Shown here in pieces: positions 38,395-47,604 of a stretch of DNA of 64,000 bases; the stretch's first letter is position 1, and each line of letters starts with the position of its first letter. A model generated the notes under the pieces. The model searched no databases. It worked only from the letters and a program-made list of their open reading frames with translations, and was not told the DNA's origin. Position numbers and translations under genes: made by a program. Origin of the DNA: Symbiodinium natans (taxonomy: Eukaryota > Sar > Dinophyceae > Suessiales > Symbiodiniaceae); NCBI GenBank assembly GCA_905221605.1, contig CAJNDS010002487.1, forward strand, positions 201,702-265,701, given 5' to 3'.

Positions 38395-38502
38395 AGATTT
38401 GCTTAAGAACCCCGACAAAACACAAATGAGAGTCCCTATGTTGCCCTTATAAGGAGGAGTATTGTATCTGTTTGGGGGAGGTTCTTAAGCAACGACTACT
38501 AG
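38395..38502. mobile_element. TIR element family M5, copy e
   Basis: GATTTGCTTAAGAACCCC at the left, GGTTCTTAAGCAACGACTAC + TAG at the right. Confidence 0.82.
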
Positions 38503-38544
38503 TAACAGCCACTGCAGGACTTCAGGAGATTGAGAGTTTCCCTG
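38503..38544 (+). CDS. candidate 42-bp micro-exon between M5 and array
   Basis: After ACTACTAG, TATAGLQEIESFP-type frame ending CCTG|GTTAGGG, the first telomere-like unit. Confidence 0.18.
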
Positions 38545-38630
38545 GTTAGGGTGTAGGGCTTAGGGGTTTAGGGCTTGGGATTTTTAAGGTTTAGGCTTAG
38601 GTTAAAGGGCTTAGGGCTTAGGGCGCAGGA
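38545..38630 (+). repeat. degenerate TTTAGGG block
   Basis: CTTAGGG/TTTAGGG mixtures with irregular spacing. Confidence 0.85.
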
Positions 38631-38949
38631 TGTGAGAGTCGATGGTTTCCTGTCGGGACCCCTCAGCCAAACAGAAGATGGTGCTGACACGAAACCAACA
38701 ATCAAAAGAGTGTTCAGCACATCGCCAAAAGTTTTGTGGCGGCATGAAACTTTTTTGCCCGTATCTCGAATAGCGATCTGCTTTCGCAGGAAAGCCCATG
38801 CAGTTAAACGGTCACGCTTTGGAGTAGCCCCGTTCCGATGGCACTCAGGCGCGTGGGAGCTCTGCGCTTTCCGACCAATCTTGGAGCTTCATATGACCCG
38901 CATTGATGCACAGAATACAAGCTTGGCCAGCAAAACACGGCCAGCTTAA
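38630..38949 (+). CDS. candidate ORF, about 106 codons
   Basis: After GGGCGCAG: DVRVDGFLSGPLSQTEDGAD, FSTSPKVLWRHETFLPVSRI, GAWELCAFRPILELHMTRID, with TAA at 38949. One of the longest well-mixed frames. An in-frame ATG at 38575 lies in repeat and is unlikely to be the start. No family recognised. Confidence 0.36.
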
Positions 38950-39045
38950 ACTGTGTTTCTTTCACACCCACTGCTTCCCCCGGCTCTCAAACAATCCTTT
39001 TTTCCATCCTAGGCTCGCCATGGACAGAAGCCCTGTCCTTAAGCC

Positions 39046-39907
39046 TTGACCTTTCAACTGTCGGCGCGCCGAACTAGCGGAGAGCCCTTGCTGGGAACCA
39101 CAAAGGGCAAGAATGAGGTCAGATGTGGTCATGCCATGTCGGAATCACCAATGCCTCCTGGTGCATCACTTGCGCGTCCTCGAAACGCACCTTCCTCCAG
39201 CTCGTCGCTGAATTCAGCTAAGCACCCGAAGCGATGATCTCCTTCTGGCGAGCTGCTTCTTGGCATCTGCCTGGGAAGCTGGAAGTGCTAGGGAGTCGAG
39301 CATGGCCCATCTCACTCCCGTCCAACGAGCTCGAGCTCAACACGTCAGGGGATGCCTTCGGCGTGCTCATCGCGTGCTCTTATCTCAGCCAGGCCAGAAG
39401 TTGGCAGGCGATGGAAGGAATCAGCAGCTCGCCATTTGAACTTACGGAAGTCCCTGCACGCAGGGCCAAGAACTCGTGTGAAAGCACCCCAAGATTTAGG
39501 CGCAGGAGCAACACAAGGCACTCGCACACAGGTCCATACTCCAGCATGGTAGAGAAGTGATGGCTCGAAGAGCCTTCCTGGCACCACCCATGCCGATGGT
39601 TACAATTACCAAGATCGCACCACCACATGGGCCTCACCCAGGCGCAGGAGACCCCTGCAACTGCAACGCAGAACCGAACAAACGGCTAGTAGCGCACTGC
39701 CCTATGAAGCCCTGTAGTCCAAGCACCCTGATATTCGTGAAGCCTCCCCCAAGCTCGCCCTTCGAAAAAACTCACCCGAGCTCCCTTCCAACACCCCTAC
39801 GGTCACAAAGGTCCCTAAACCGCCAAAACCCTGACCCCTTCAGCCGCACCCCCCCCTTCGACCTAGCGGCTGTTCTTCCCCCGAGTCGGTGTACCCGGTC
39901 CAGCTGA
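39046..39907 (+). CDS. array-free stretch with three staggered plus frames
   Basis: Frames 39046-39237, 39234-39560 and 39557-39907 follow each other with 4-base overlaps in three different phases (e.g. GTTKGKNEVRCGHAMSESPM, SLPSNELELNTSGDAFGVLI, DPCNCNAEPNKRLVAHCPMK). This could be one coding region with frameshifts (a pseudogene), introns I cannot place, or chance. Minus frames of 80-85 codons compete at 39345-39637. Confidence 0.22.
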
Positions 39908-39954
39908 TCGAGGCTGACCCCTGCGCGAAGGCTCAAAGCTGAAGCTGAAGGGGG

Positions 39955-39990
39955 CTTAGGGCCTAGGGCTTAGGGCTTAGGGTTTAGGGT

Positions 39991-40042
<52 letters not shown>

Positions 40043-40046
40043 AGGT

Positions 40047-40082
<36 letters not shown>
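39955..40082 (+). repeat. homogenised TTGAGGG array
   Basis: A few CTTAGGG/TTTAGGG, then about 14 TTGAGGG units. The last unit is fused to the M2 left end (TTGAAGGTTCATGGG). Confidence 0.95.
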
Positions 40083-40084
<2 letters not shown>

Positions 40085-40192
40085 AGGTTCATGGGTACTT
40101 CTAAGGGGGGTTATAAGTACCCTTAAATAAGGATCTAACCACAGTCACCTTACTTCAAACCCTACTTACAAAGCACCCATGAACCTCCAAGT
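40081..40192. mobile_element. TIR element family M2, copy f
   Basis: GAAGGTTCATGGGTACTT at the left, GCACCCATGAACCTCCAAGT at the right; first bases merged with the TTGAGGG array. Confidence 0.85.
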
Positions 40193-40371
40193 CAGGTAGA
40201 GGGTAGAGGGTAGAGGGCTTCGGGAGGACAGCGCAGGACGGTGCAGGATTTGGCGCTGGGATCTGGGAGTGCTCAGAGGCTCGGGGGTGTTTCGGGAAGA
40301 CGCTGACGAGTGAGCCAGCGCCGAGCTGCTGAAACTCCGAAGCTCCAAGTCTCGAGGCCCCTAAGATTCAG

Positions 40372-40413
40372 GACTTCAAGCCCTAAAGACTGTGTTTGCC
40401 CCCTTAACTGGCT
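40372..40413 (+). CDS. candidate exon before M3c
   Basis: AGATTCAG acceptor-like site, then LQALKTVFAPLTG, ending GGCT|GTTTCTTA in the M3 left TIR. Splicing GT 40414 to AG 40523 creates a Trp codon and continues VNYQHKSSFGCLFCGARRR in phase. Confidence 0.28.
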
Positions 40414-40525
40414 GTTTCTTAATATGTAATGAGGGAATGGGGTACCCTATGTCATCCCTTAAAGGGTATGTATATACATATATACATAGGGCTTTAATTC
40501 CCTCATTCCCTACTGAGAACCAGGG
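40406..40525. mobile_element. TIR element family M3, copy c
   Basis: CTGGCTGTTTCTTAATATG...GAGGGAATGGGG left; AATTCCCTCATTCCCTACTG + AGAACCAG right; centre TATGTATATACATATATACA is itself palindromic. Confidence 0.85.
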
Positions 40526-40620
40526 GTTAACTACCAGCACAAATCCAGCTTCGGCTGCCTGTTTTGTGGCGCACGACGACGGACGAGATGGATCTGGTCA
40601 GGTTGAGATTAAGCCTCGCA
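40524..40620 (+). CDS. candidate exon after M3c
   Basis: VNYQHKSSFGCLFCGARRRT then RWIWSG and TGA. Contains a single CxxC. In phase with 40372-40413. Confidence 0.25.
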
Positions 40621-40634
40621 AGGAGGTTCTTGGG

Positions 40635-40745
40635 GGGCTTTGGGGTTTAGGGTTCAGGGTTTAGGGTTTAGGGTTGAGGGTTGAGGGTTTAGGGTTTAGG
40701 GTTCGGGTTCAGGGTTCAGGGTCCCAAACCTGAATCCAAACCCTA
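40635..40745. repeat. TTTAGGG array with inverted end
   Basis: About 12 units of TTTAGGG/TTGAGGG/TTCAGGG, then CCCAAACCTGAATCCAAACC. Confidence 0.9.
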
Positions 40746-40864
40746 AATGGCACTAAGAGAGGTGAGGACTTTGAACCGAAGACGATAGGTTCCTCCAGGA
40801 ACATTGACCTCAAGGAGGCTGTCCAACAGCCCTTCAGCACAACTGCCATACACCAGGAGAAAAC

Positions 40865-40960
40865 CTAGACCCTAAACCCTAAACCCTAAACCCTCAACCC
40901 CTGAGACCCTAAACCCTAAACCCTGAACCCTGAAACCCTAAACCCTAAACCCTAAACCCT
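40865..40960 (-). repeat. CCCTAAA array
   Basis: About 13 units. Confidence 0.94.
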
Positions 40961-41084
40961 ACTCAAGGGGTTCAACTCCAGAGCCCAATTGTCCCTTGCC
41001 GTTTCCCTGCGTTAAGTCTGATGCACTGGGCTTGGGCAGCGGGGCGTGCGTTTCCACCCTCAAAGCCCCCCAAACCCTTAAGAG

Positions 41085-41270
41085 TTTTAGGGTTTAGGGT
41101 TTATTTGGGGTTTAGGGTTTAGGGTTTAGGGTTTAGGGTTTATTTGGGGTTTAGGGTTTAGGGTTTAGGGTTTAGGGTTGGGTTTAGGGTTTAGGGTTTA
41201 GGGTTTAGGGTTTAGGGTTTAGGGTTTAGGGTTTAGGGTTTAGGGTTTAGGGTTTAGGGTTTAGGGTGTA
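41085..41270 (+). repeat. TTTAGGG array with repeated TTTATTTGGGG interruptions
   Basis: About 25 units; the same interruption occurs at 41101 and 41141. Confidence 0.96.
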
Positions 41271-41405
41271 GTCCCTTAGAATGGGCATGTAGCCTATATC
41301 AGTTAAAAACACCCTAAATCCTAAACGCTATACCCTTATACACCCCAGCCCAAAGGGCCCACTTCAGAACTCTTTAAGGAACGTAAGGGGTCATTCTAAG
41401 GGGAC
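41271..41405. mobile_element. TIR element M10, single copy
   Basis: GTCCCTTAGAATG inverted as CATTCTAAGGGGAC; centre contains CCCTAAATCCTAAACGC. Confidence 0.6.
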
Positions 41406-41602
41406 CCCTTGTAACTACCCTTGGAAATAGCAGAAACCCTAAACCCTAAACCCTAAGCCCTACTCAAGGCTTCTCTGAGCGTGGGGCATCCCGGTGCAAT
41501 TCTGTTTCAAGTCCTTGGCTGCAGCTTCGGGTTGCAAGGGCTCAGGGTCTGCGACGGAGGGTCGGGGTCGGCAGCTTGGAACTAGATCAACACGGAAGTC
41601 TG

Positions 41603-41715
41603 GTTTAGGGTTTAGAGTTTCGGGTTTAGGGTTTAGGGTTCAGGGTTTAGGGCTTAGGGCTTAGGATTTAGTGGTTAGGGTTTCGGGTTTAGGGCTTAAG
41701 GTTAAGGCTCAGGGT
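41603..41715 (+). repeat. degenerate TTTAGGG array
   Basis: About 16 units. Confidence 0.92.
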
Positions 41716-41719
41716 TTTT

Positions 41720-42165
41720 CTTGGAGCTTGATCATTGCTAGGGATTGTGGGATTGCCGGCAGAAAGTCCAGCGCCATACCGGGTGAATATTTGGTTTCAC
41801 CGTGCGTTGGACTGTTGCTTGGCAAGTAAGCCCTAAACCCTAGATCCTTTGATATACCAGTTTGGTAATTCAGGTGCCTTGGGGCCACGCAGCCTTCCCA
41901 AGACCAGCGGAGACGTAGCTATCGTAAAGGGGCGTCCCTATGGGTTTACATGATGTTTGAAGCTGTTTCGCTCATACTGAAGAGCTATCGTCTTGAGTGA
42001 TATATGGGAGCTGAGGACAAATGCCTGCTCCCAAAACCTATATTTCCCTGATAACCATCAAAGAGCCCGTCAACAACTCAGCAGCAGGACCTTTAGATCA
42101 AACCCCCTTTGGTTGTGCTTCTCTTGAGCATGGCCCCCTCTCTTTCATTTTTTTTTGGGGGGGGG
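41720..42165. other. island without a clear gene
   Basis: No frame stands out. A poly-T/poly-G tract (ATTTTTTTTTTGGGGGGGGG type) lies at 42148-42166. Confidence 0.5.
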
Positions 42166-42170
42166 ACCAT

Positions 42171-42293
42171 ACTTGGAGGTTCATGGGTAGCCATTAGCAG
42201 GGATATAAGTAGCCTAAGTTAGGTTACAACCAGTCATAACTACAGTTACCCTACTTATCACCCCACTTGTAAGTACCCATCAACCTTCAAATA
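42171..42293. mobile_element. TIR element family M2, copy g
   Basis: ACTTGGAGGTTCATGGGTAG at the left, AAGTACCCATCAACCTTCAA at the right. Confidence 0.88.
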
Positions 42294-42297
42294 GCCC

Positions 42298-42352
42298 TCA
42301 ACCCTAAACCCTAAACCCTAAACCCCAAACCCCAAACCCTAAACCCTACACC
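42298..42352 (-). repeat. CCCTAAA array
   Basis: Seven units. Confidence 0.95.
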
Positions 42353-42479
42353 CATCTGTCCCTCAGTGGAAGATGAAGCCAGGTGGCCTCGACAACGCCA
42401 TGGTTCTCTTTCTCCCGATGCCCGCGGCAAAGCGCGCCTCAAAGCATACACATGGGTATCAGGGTTTAAGGCTTGGGGT

Positions 42480-42815
42480 TTATGGTCGGTTTAGGGTTTA
42501 GGGTTTGGGGTTTGGGGTTTTGGGTTTGGGGTTTAGGGTTTAGGGTTTAGGGTTTAGGGTTTAGGGTTTAGGGGCGTAGGGCTTAGGGCTTCGGGCTTAG
42601 GGTTTAGGGTTTAGGGTTTAGGGTTTAGGGCTTAGGGCTTAGGGTTTAGGGTTTAGGGTTTAGGGTTTAGGGTTTAGGGTTTAGGGTTTAGGGTTTAGGG
42701 TTTAGGGTTTAGGGTTTAGGTTAGGGTTTAGGGTTTAGGGTTTAGGGTTTAGGGTTTAGGGTTTAGGGTTTAGGGTTTAGGGTTTAGGGTTTAGGGTTTA
42801 GGGTTTAGGGTTTAG
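42480..42815 (+). repeat. long TTTAGGG array
   Basis: About 47 units with an interrupted left third. Confidence 0.97.
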
Positions 42816-42997
42816 GGGCGCAGCGGCTCCACTATGTCTACTTGGAACTTGTAGCATGTGCCGTCTATGCTTTCAAATTCTACATTACATGATACGTATT
42901 GGGCAATCCCCAGTTTCCCAACTCTTCGTTCGCTTTGGTGATTTCGGGACAGCTTGATAAGCACCTTCTGTTTCTGTTCATCAGCATAAGCCAGCCG
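42812..42997 (-). CDS. candidate exon ending in an array
   Basis: Minus strand: GTTTTGTAG acceptor-like site, then AYADEQKQKVLIKLSRNHQS, GKLGIAQYVSCNVEFESIDG, TCYKFQVDIVEPLRP, with TAA formed by the first CCCTAAA unit. Highly protein-like; no family recognised. An ATG frame in another phase (42880-43101) overlaps. Confidence 0.36.
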   Translation of the reverse strand, partial: RLAYADEQKQKVLIKLSRNHQSERRVGKLGIAQYVSCNVEFESIDGTCYKFQVDIVEPLRP

Positions 42998-43223
42998 CTA
43001 CAAAACGGCAACGTCCTTGCGCAAACCTGTTTTGTCATAGTCTTTTGAACCGTCTTTCGTCCGCATTGTAGCAAGCTCAGCGGTGATGCAGCAGATGCCA
43101 CGCCCTCAAAAGTAGTTTGCAGCGCTTAACTTCAGCTCCAGGGTCAAAAACGAGTGGCTGGGGGCTTGCTTTGCTGCCACGGCACAGGCATCGACGGTTC
43201 TTTGCCTCGGAAGACAGGTTGAT

Positions 43224-43335
43224 ACTACAGGGGTCGGAATAACTACTAAGAACGTTCCCTTGTGGTCCCTTTATATTTATTTCTTTAGTAACCCCCCAAA
43301 ACCCTATTCTAATTCTTCAGGCTCCTACAGTATAG
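43224..43335. mobile_element. TIR element family M7, copy e
   Basis: CTACAGGGGTCGGAATAACT at the left; right part TTCTAATTCTTCAGGCTCCT + ACAGTATAG. Confidence 0.7.
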
Positions 43336-43539
43336 ACTGTTTCCGACTGTCTGTCTGGCTTCTGTGCCGAAGTCTTGCGGGCTCCTGTGCAGTCTGGGGG
43401 GCGGAGTGCCTTGGAGCATCTTCACAGGGTGCCACACCTCTAAGGCGTCAGACGCACGTCACTACGCCAGGGAGCATGCCTAGGTCCCTGAACGGTTTAT
43501 GCAACAGCTGCGCCCCAACTCGCTTGCAAAACGCGGGGG

Positions 43540-43720
43540 GACGGGGGGAAGGGGGGGGGAGGGGGGCTTTTGCGTGGCGGGGGGCAACTTTTGGAGGCGC
43601 TGCTGCTCTTGGCGGTCGCGTTTCCTTGCGATGGCCAGGAGGACGATGCCGACGGTGATCATGGTCTGAGCAGCGGGGCCAGGCAGCTTGTGAGCCCTGT
43701 TCTGGCGGTTTCGCCCCGGG
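43540..43720 (-). CDS. candidate single-pass membrane fragment
   Basis: Minus frame KLPGPAAQTMITVGIVLLAI then ARKRDRQEQQRLQKLPPATQ: a hydrophobic run followed by a basic, Gln-rich stretch, as at a membrane-cytosol border. A plus frame of 132 codons overlaps but is Gly/Arg-rich. Confidence 0.28.
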
Positions 43721-43727
43721 GAGCCCT

Positions 43728-43785
43728 CAACCCTAAACCCTAAACCCTAAACCCTAAACCCTAAACCCTAAACCCTAAACCCTAA
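43728..43785 (-). repeat. CCCTAAA array
   Basis: Eight units. Confidence 0.96.
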
Positions 43786-44024
43786 AGGCAACTGCCCCGA
43801 AACGGCATCCTAGGAGCACTTCTCTGAAAGGGTTCATGGCCAGACCCACAGCACCCCAAGCCTGTCGAAGCGCTCCCAAACCGTACAAAAAACCTCCAGC
43901 CATTAACCCCTTTATAGCCCTTGTATACCTAAGCAGCCCCCTCAATAACCCCCAACAGAACCTCTTAAGGTCCCTAGTACGGGTCCCTCCTCCAGTCCCT
44001 TGAAACCAGCAAAGCCCTCCCCTC

Positions 44025-44095
44025 CTAACCCTAAACCCTAAACCCTAAACCCTAAACCCTAAACCCTAAACCCTAAACCCTAAACCCTAAACCCC
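44025..44095 (-). repeat. CCCTAAA array
   Basis: Ten units. Confidence 0.96.
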
Positions 44096-44110
44096 CCAAC
44101 TCCCCCGGGG

Positions 44111-44195
44111 CTGGCCCAGTTCAGGATCGAAGGCAGCTGCGTCATCCACGTCACAGTCAGGAGCGACTGGAGCCCCTGTGCTTTCAAAGGCTTTA
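44111..44195 (+). CDS. candidate exon between arrays
   Basis: LAQFRIEGSCVIHVTVRSDW then SPCAFKGF, running into the TTTAGGG array at 44190. Confidence 0.22.
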
Positions 44196-44380
44196 GGGTT
44201 TAGGGTTTAGGGTTCAGGGTTTCGGGTTTAGGGTTTAGGGTTTAGGGTTTAGGGCTTAGGGTTTAGGGTTTAGGGTTTAGGGTTTAGGGTTTAGGGTTTA
44301 GGGTTTAGGGTTTAGGGTTTAGGGTTTAGGGTTTAGGGTTTAGGGTTTAGGGTTTAGGGTTTAGGGTTTAGGGTTTAGGG
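44190..44380 (+). repeat. TTTAGGG array
   Basis: About 27 units. Confidence 0.97.
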
Positions 44381-44489
44381 CCGATGATTTGGAGCACTAA
44401 GGCAAGGGAAGCATACCGGCGTTCCTTCGTACATTGCTCATCGTTGCTCGGCTTATCGCGGCTTATTTCGGAGTCGGATGCAGGCTTCA

Positions 44490-44600
44490 AACCCTAATCC
44501 CTAAACCCTAAACCCTAAACCCTAAACCCTAAACCCTAAACCCTAAACTGCAGGGCTTCACCATCCGGATCGGTCCTAAACCCTAAACCTTGAACCCTAG
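44490..44600 (-). repeat. CCCTAAA array and short outlier
   Basis: 44490-44548 (eight units) and 44577-44600. Confidence 0.93.
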
Positions 44601-44777
44601 CGGTGTGGCACGCCCCCAACCTTTCTGGGTTACAAGGATTCATTTAAAGCAAGGCGGGCTTGGGATGAAAGCGGCGGCTTGTACACGCAAGGTAAGCTCC
44701 CGCAATGAAAGTTTCGAAAAAGGGAAGACCCTCTCTTGCTTACAAGAAGAAAGCCCTGATACGAGGGAATCCTACGA

Positions 44778-44932
44778 TTACGAACAAGAGAAGCTCTTTG
44801 CTAGATTATGAAGAATGAGAATGGTCAGTTCGGTCCCTATTTTGCGGATGAACGCAAACGAGACCTCATCGTTCTGGTTCAAAAAGAGTTTCCCCAATTT
44901 GCGAGCAGAAGAGCAATGGCTTCTTCATGAAC
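44778..44932 (-). CDS. candidate coding fragment, minus
   Basis: CSSARKLGKLFLNQNDEVSF then AFIRKIGTELTILILHNLAK, TAA at 44778. It directly follows the next fragment in a different phase, suggesting a frameshift or a very small intron. A plus frame is open from 44590 to 45111 except one TGA at 44809. Confidence 0.27.
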
Positions 44933-44934
44933 TC

Positions 44935-45091
44935 TTGTTACGACAACGCCAGGCTCTTGTTTTTGCCTGTCTCATCTCGAAAAGGAGATTATCTGCCCTG
45001 TCCTCTGATGGGTCGGTCTTGCAGGTCTCTCTCAGCATCTCTTGTTTCTTGTTGAGATTGAATGCGCTCTCCTTGTGGATTTCCGAAGCAC
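44935..45091 (-). CDS. candidate coding fragment, minus
   Basis: After GAGAAACAG: ASEIHKESAFNLNKKQEMLR and ETCKTDPSEDRADNLLFEMR, with TGA at 44935. Charged and well mixed, unlike the Leu/Ser-rich plus frame. Confidence 0.3.
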
Positions 45092-45178
45092 CTGTTTCTC
45101 ATGCAGTGTGAATGTGAAAATGATGCTCAAACACGGTATTGAAATTACCGATTCCAAGCACACAAAGCCCTAAGCCCT

Positions 45179-45304
45179 TCACCCTAAGGGAGCCTCCAAC
45201 GAGAAGATCGCGGCCGCGTTGGAGCAGACGAGCGTTGAGATAATCGTGTTGATGATGATGGCAAAGAGGGACAGGTGCCTTTGTCGAAAGACGAATCCCA
45301 GGCC
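45179..45304 (-). CDS. candidate terminal exon with membrane helix
   Basis: Minus strand: GGGCTTAG acceptor-like site, exactly 41 codons and TGA. Contains GFVFRQRHLSLF followed by AIIINTIISTLVCSNAAAIF, a convincing hydrophobic helix. A plus frame (ASNEKIAAALEQTSVEIIVL) is also open with an AG|GTGCCT donor, so strand is unresolved. Confidence 0.28.
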   Translation of the reverse strand, partial: GLGFVFRQRHLSLFAIIINTIISTLVCSNAAAIFSLEAPLG

Positions 45305-45306
45305 CT

Positions 45307-45607
45307 AAGCCCTCAGGCTTTCAGACGTGGCTAGAGATTCCGCTGGGATGCACAGAGATCAGGAGTGGGGCATAGAGTGAAGAAGGAGCGCTACCAGTGC
45401 ACAATTGAGGCTTGAAGTGGCTGAGTTGGGTCGAAGCTTGGCAACTTGGGGGACTTTCACAGGATTGCGGGCGTTCAGGCCGTTAAGTATGGCAGCCTAG
45501 GGACGTTTGAGCTTGCGGTCTTTGCATCTCAGGGCTGTCGTGCACTTCCGCTTAGGCTGCGGAGCTTAGAGGCAAAAGGGCTTCTGAGACCTTCCTACAT
45601 CCGTGCC
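45307..45607. other. island without a clear gene
   Basis: No frame or element stands out. Confidence 0.5.
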
Positions 45608-45730
45608 GGGGTTTAGGGTTTAGGGTTTAGGGTTTAGGGTTTAGGGTTTAGGGTTTAGGGTTTAGGGTTTAGGGTTTAGGGTTTAGGGTTTAGGGTTTAG
45701 GGTTTAGGGTTTAGGGTTTAGGGTTTAGGT
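45608..45730 (+). repeat. TTTAGGG array
   Basis: Seventeen units. Confidence 0.97.
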
Positions 45731-45835
45731 TTCGAAGAGACCAAGCTTGAGCCCAGCAGGCGTGGTGGCGCAGGCGATGCTGCCATCCTTGCACTGGGCC
45801 ACAAGTTGGACGTAGTTGGGAGTAGTTGGGGGGGG
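45731..45835 (-). CDS. candidate exon between arrays
   Basis: Minus frame NYVQLVAQCKDGSIACATTP then AGLKLGLFE, adjacent to poly-G (45829-45846). Confidence 0.27.
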
Positions 45836-45861
45836 GGGGGGGGGGGATTTCGGGGGGGCGC

Positions 45862-45905
45862 TAAACCCTAAACCCTAAACCCTAGACCCTAAACCCTAAA
45901 CCTTA
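45862..45905 (-). repeat. CCCTAAA array
   Basis: Six units. Confidence 0.94.
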
Positions 45906-45999
45906 GGGCGCAACTCAGAGTGCAGGAGGTGAGAGTCGAATGAGTCTGGGCTTGGCCTCTCCGCCGCTTTCTCAAGCAACACACAGAGTTCGGTACTGG

Positions 46000-46165
46000 T
46001 TTAGGGTTTAGGGTTTAGGGTTTAGGGTTTAGGGTTTAGGGTTTAGGGTTTAGGGTTTTTAGGGTTTAGGGTTTAGGGTTTAGGGTTTAGGGTTTAGGGT
46101 TTAGGGTTTAGGGTTTAGGGTTTAGGGTTTAGGGTTTAGGGTTTAGGGTTTAGGGTTTAGGGTTG
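46000..46165 (+). repeat. TTTAGGG array
   Basis: Twenty-three units. Confidence 0.97.
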
Positions 46166-46300
46166 TGGGTGCTTCTGGGTCCGGAAAGACAGCCCGTTGC
46201 TGCGTTGAGGGCTTGCACGTACAACTTTCAGAACAACCTCACCAAGCTCCTGCCGGTGAAAGCCTTAAGAACCGCAGAGATGAGAATCTCCCTGCACAGG
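46165..46300 (+). CDS. fragment with P-loop-like motif
   Basis: Immediately after the array one frame reads GASGSGKTARCCVEGLHVQL, matching the Walker A pattern GxxxxGK(S/T). The same DNA in another frame reads ACTYNFQNNLTKLLPVKALR, equally plausible, so the motif may be chance. No other NTPase motif is seen nearby. Confidence 0.15.
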
Positions 46301-46344
46301 AATGGAACCTCACCCCCCCGCCCAAACAAACAGCGCAACACCAC

Positions 46345-46425
46345 CTACCTAAACCCTGAACCCTGAACCCTGAACTCTAAACCATGAAACCTAAACCCTA
46401 AACCCTAAACCCTCAACCCTAAAGG
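46345..46425 (-). repeat. degenerate CCCTAAA array
   Basis: About 11 units. Confidence 0.92.
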
Positions 46426-46544
46426 CCCTGAACCAACAAAGCGCAAAGGCGTTAGTAGTGGTCCTCCCCCCCCGCGAGCGTGCTGACGCCTCGGGATGAC
46501 CACTCCTCGAGGTCCTGGTTTTGGGAACTGGGCCCCGTGCCTTC

Positions 46545-46752
46545 TTTAGGGTTTAGGGTTTAGGGTTTAGGGTTTAGGGTTTAGGGTTTAGGGTTTAGGG
46601 TTTAGGGTTTAGGGTTTAGGGTTTAGGGTTTAGGGTTTAGGGTTTAAGGTTTAGGGTTTAGGGTTTAGGGTTTAGGGTTTAGGGTTTAGGGTTTAGGGTT
46701 TAGGGTTTAGGGTTTAGGGTTTAGGGTTTAGGGTTTAGGGTTTAGGGTCTAG
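46545..46752 (+). repeat. TTTAGGG array joined to an M1 remnant
   Basis: Thirty units; the last, TTTAGGGTCTAG, is followed directly by GCTTATACTAACAGTCCTTC of M1. Confidence 0.97.
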
Positions 46753-46829
46753 GCTTATACTAACAGTCCTTCATAGGGATGATAATACCCCCCTGTCATA
46801 GTCCCTATTCCGTACCGTTAGCGATAGGG
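46753..46829. mobile_element. M1 copy lacking its left TIR
   Basis: Starts inside the left arm; right arm ATAGTCCCTATTCCGTACCG + TTAGCG. The left terminus is replaced by the array. Confidence 0.8.
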
Positions 46830-46842
46830 TTCACTTGCACCC

Positions 46843-46989
46843 TGCTTGGAGGTTTGTGGGTACTTACAGTAGAAGTCTAATTTACTTAGAGTTTGGGGAC
46901 TTATTCGTGCAGCTATACTTGGGGCTATAAACCCTAAACCCTAAACCCTAGACCTAATTGGGGTTGCAAGGACCCATGAACCTCCAAGT
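46843..46989. mobile_element. M2 element with CCCTAAA units in its centre
   Basis: Left GCTTGGAGGTTTGTGGGTAC, right GACCCATGAACCTCCAAGTG. At 46929-46953 three to four CCCTAAA units interrupt the centre (GGGGCTATAAACCCTAAACC). Confidence 0.82.
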
Positions 46990-47172
46990 GCACACTGTGG
47001 CAAGGTAGATCTGGAGACTCCGTTTGGGTACAGAACTTCGGGGTGCGAGGTTGGGCCAGACCTGAAAGGAACCTAGGAATCAAAAGGGTGCCCCTTTTTT
47101 GGTTTCAAGGGGCTCAATACGGGAACCTCAACCCTAAAAAAAGGGAATAAGGGCCTTCACTTGCAGAGTGTT

Positions 47173-47215
47173 AGTCCTAACCCTAAACCCTAAACCCTAA
47201 ACCCTACACCCTAAA
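47173..47215 (-). repeat. CCCTAAA array
   Basis: Six units. Confidence 0.93.
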
Positions 47216-47367
47216 GGTTGGGCTGTCCGGGCTACATTGGGCTGTCTGTGGGGCGTGGGGGAGCGCTTGTCAGGCTGTCTGCGGGCTTGCTTGGGAGTAT
47301 CTATCGCATCTCATGCAGAAATCTACAAATGTAAGTATGTCTATATCTGCAAAACAGAAGATGAAAT

Positions 47368-47480
47368 AAAATAATAATAATAATATATATATATATACAG
47401 ATATATATATATATTTATTTATATTTCTTTATGTACATCTGCATTTATATTTATATATATATATATATATATATATACTG
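47368..47480. repeat. AAT and AT microsatellites
   Basis: (AAT)n then (AT)n at 47385-47416 and 47452-47476. Confidence 0.95.
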
Positions 47481-47604
47481 CATAATTAACTCAAGTACAT
47501 GTAAGGGTTGGGGCGTTTAGGATGCATTTACACTTGAAAAACCTGTGGCCATCCTTGGTTAGGATTAGTCCTTGTATTCTTCCTAACTTACACTTCCTAA
47601 TAAT

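Noticed and set aside
46426-46545. Uracil-DNA glycosylase-like phrase DLEEWSSRGVSTL on the minus strand
   Set aside because: Resembles the family's DLxxWAxxGVLLLN motif at only a few positions, no catalytic motif is nearby, and other frames are open.
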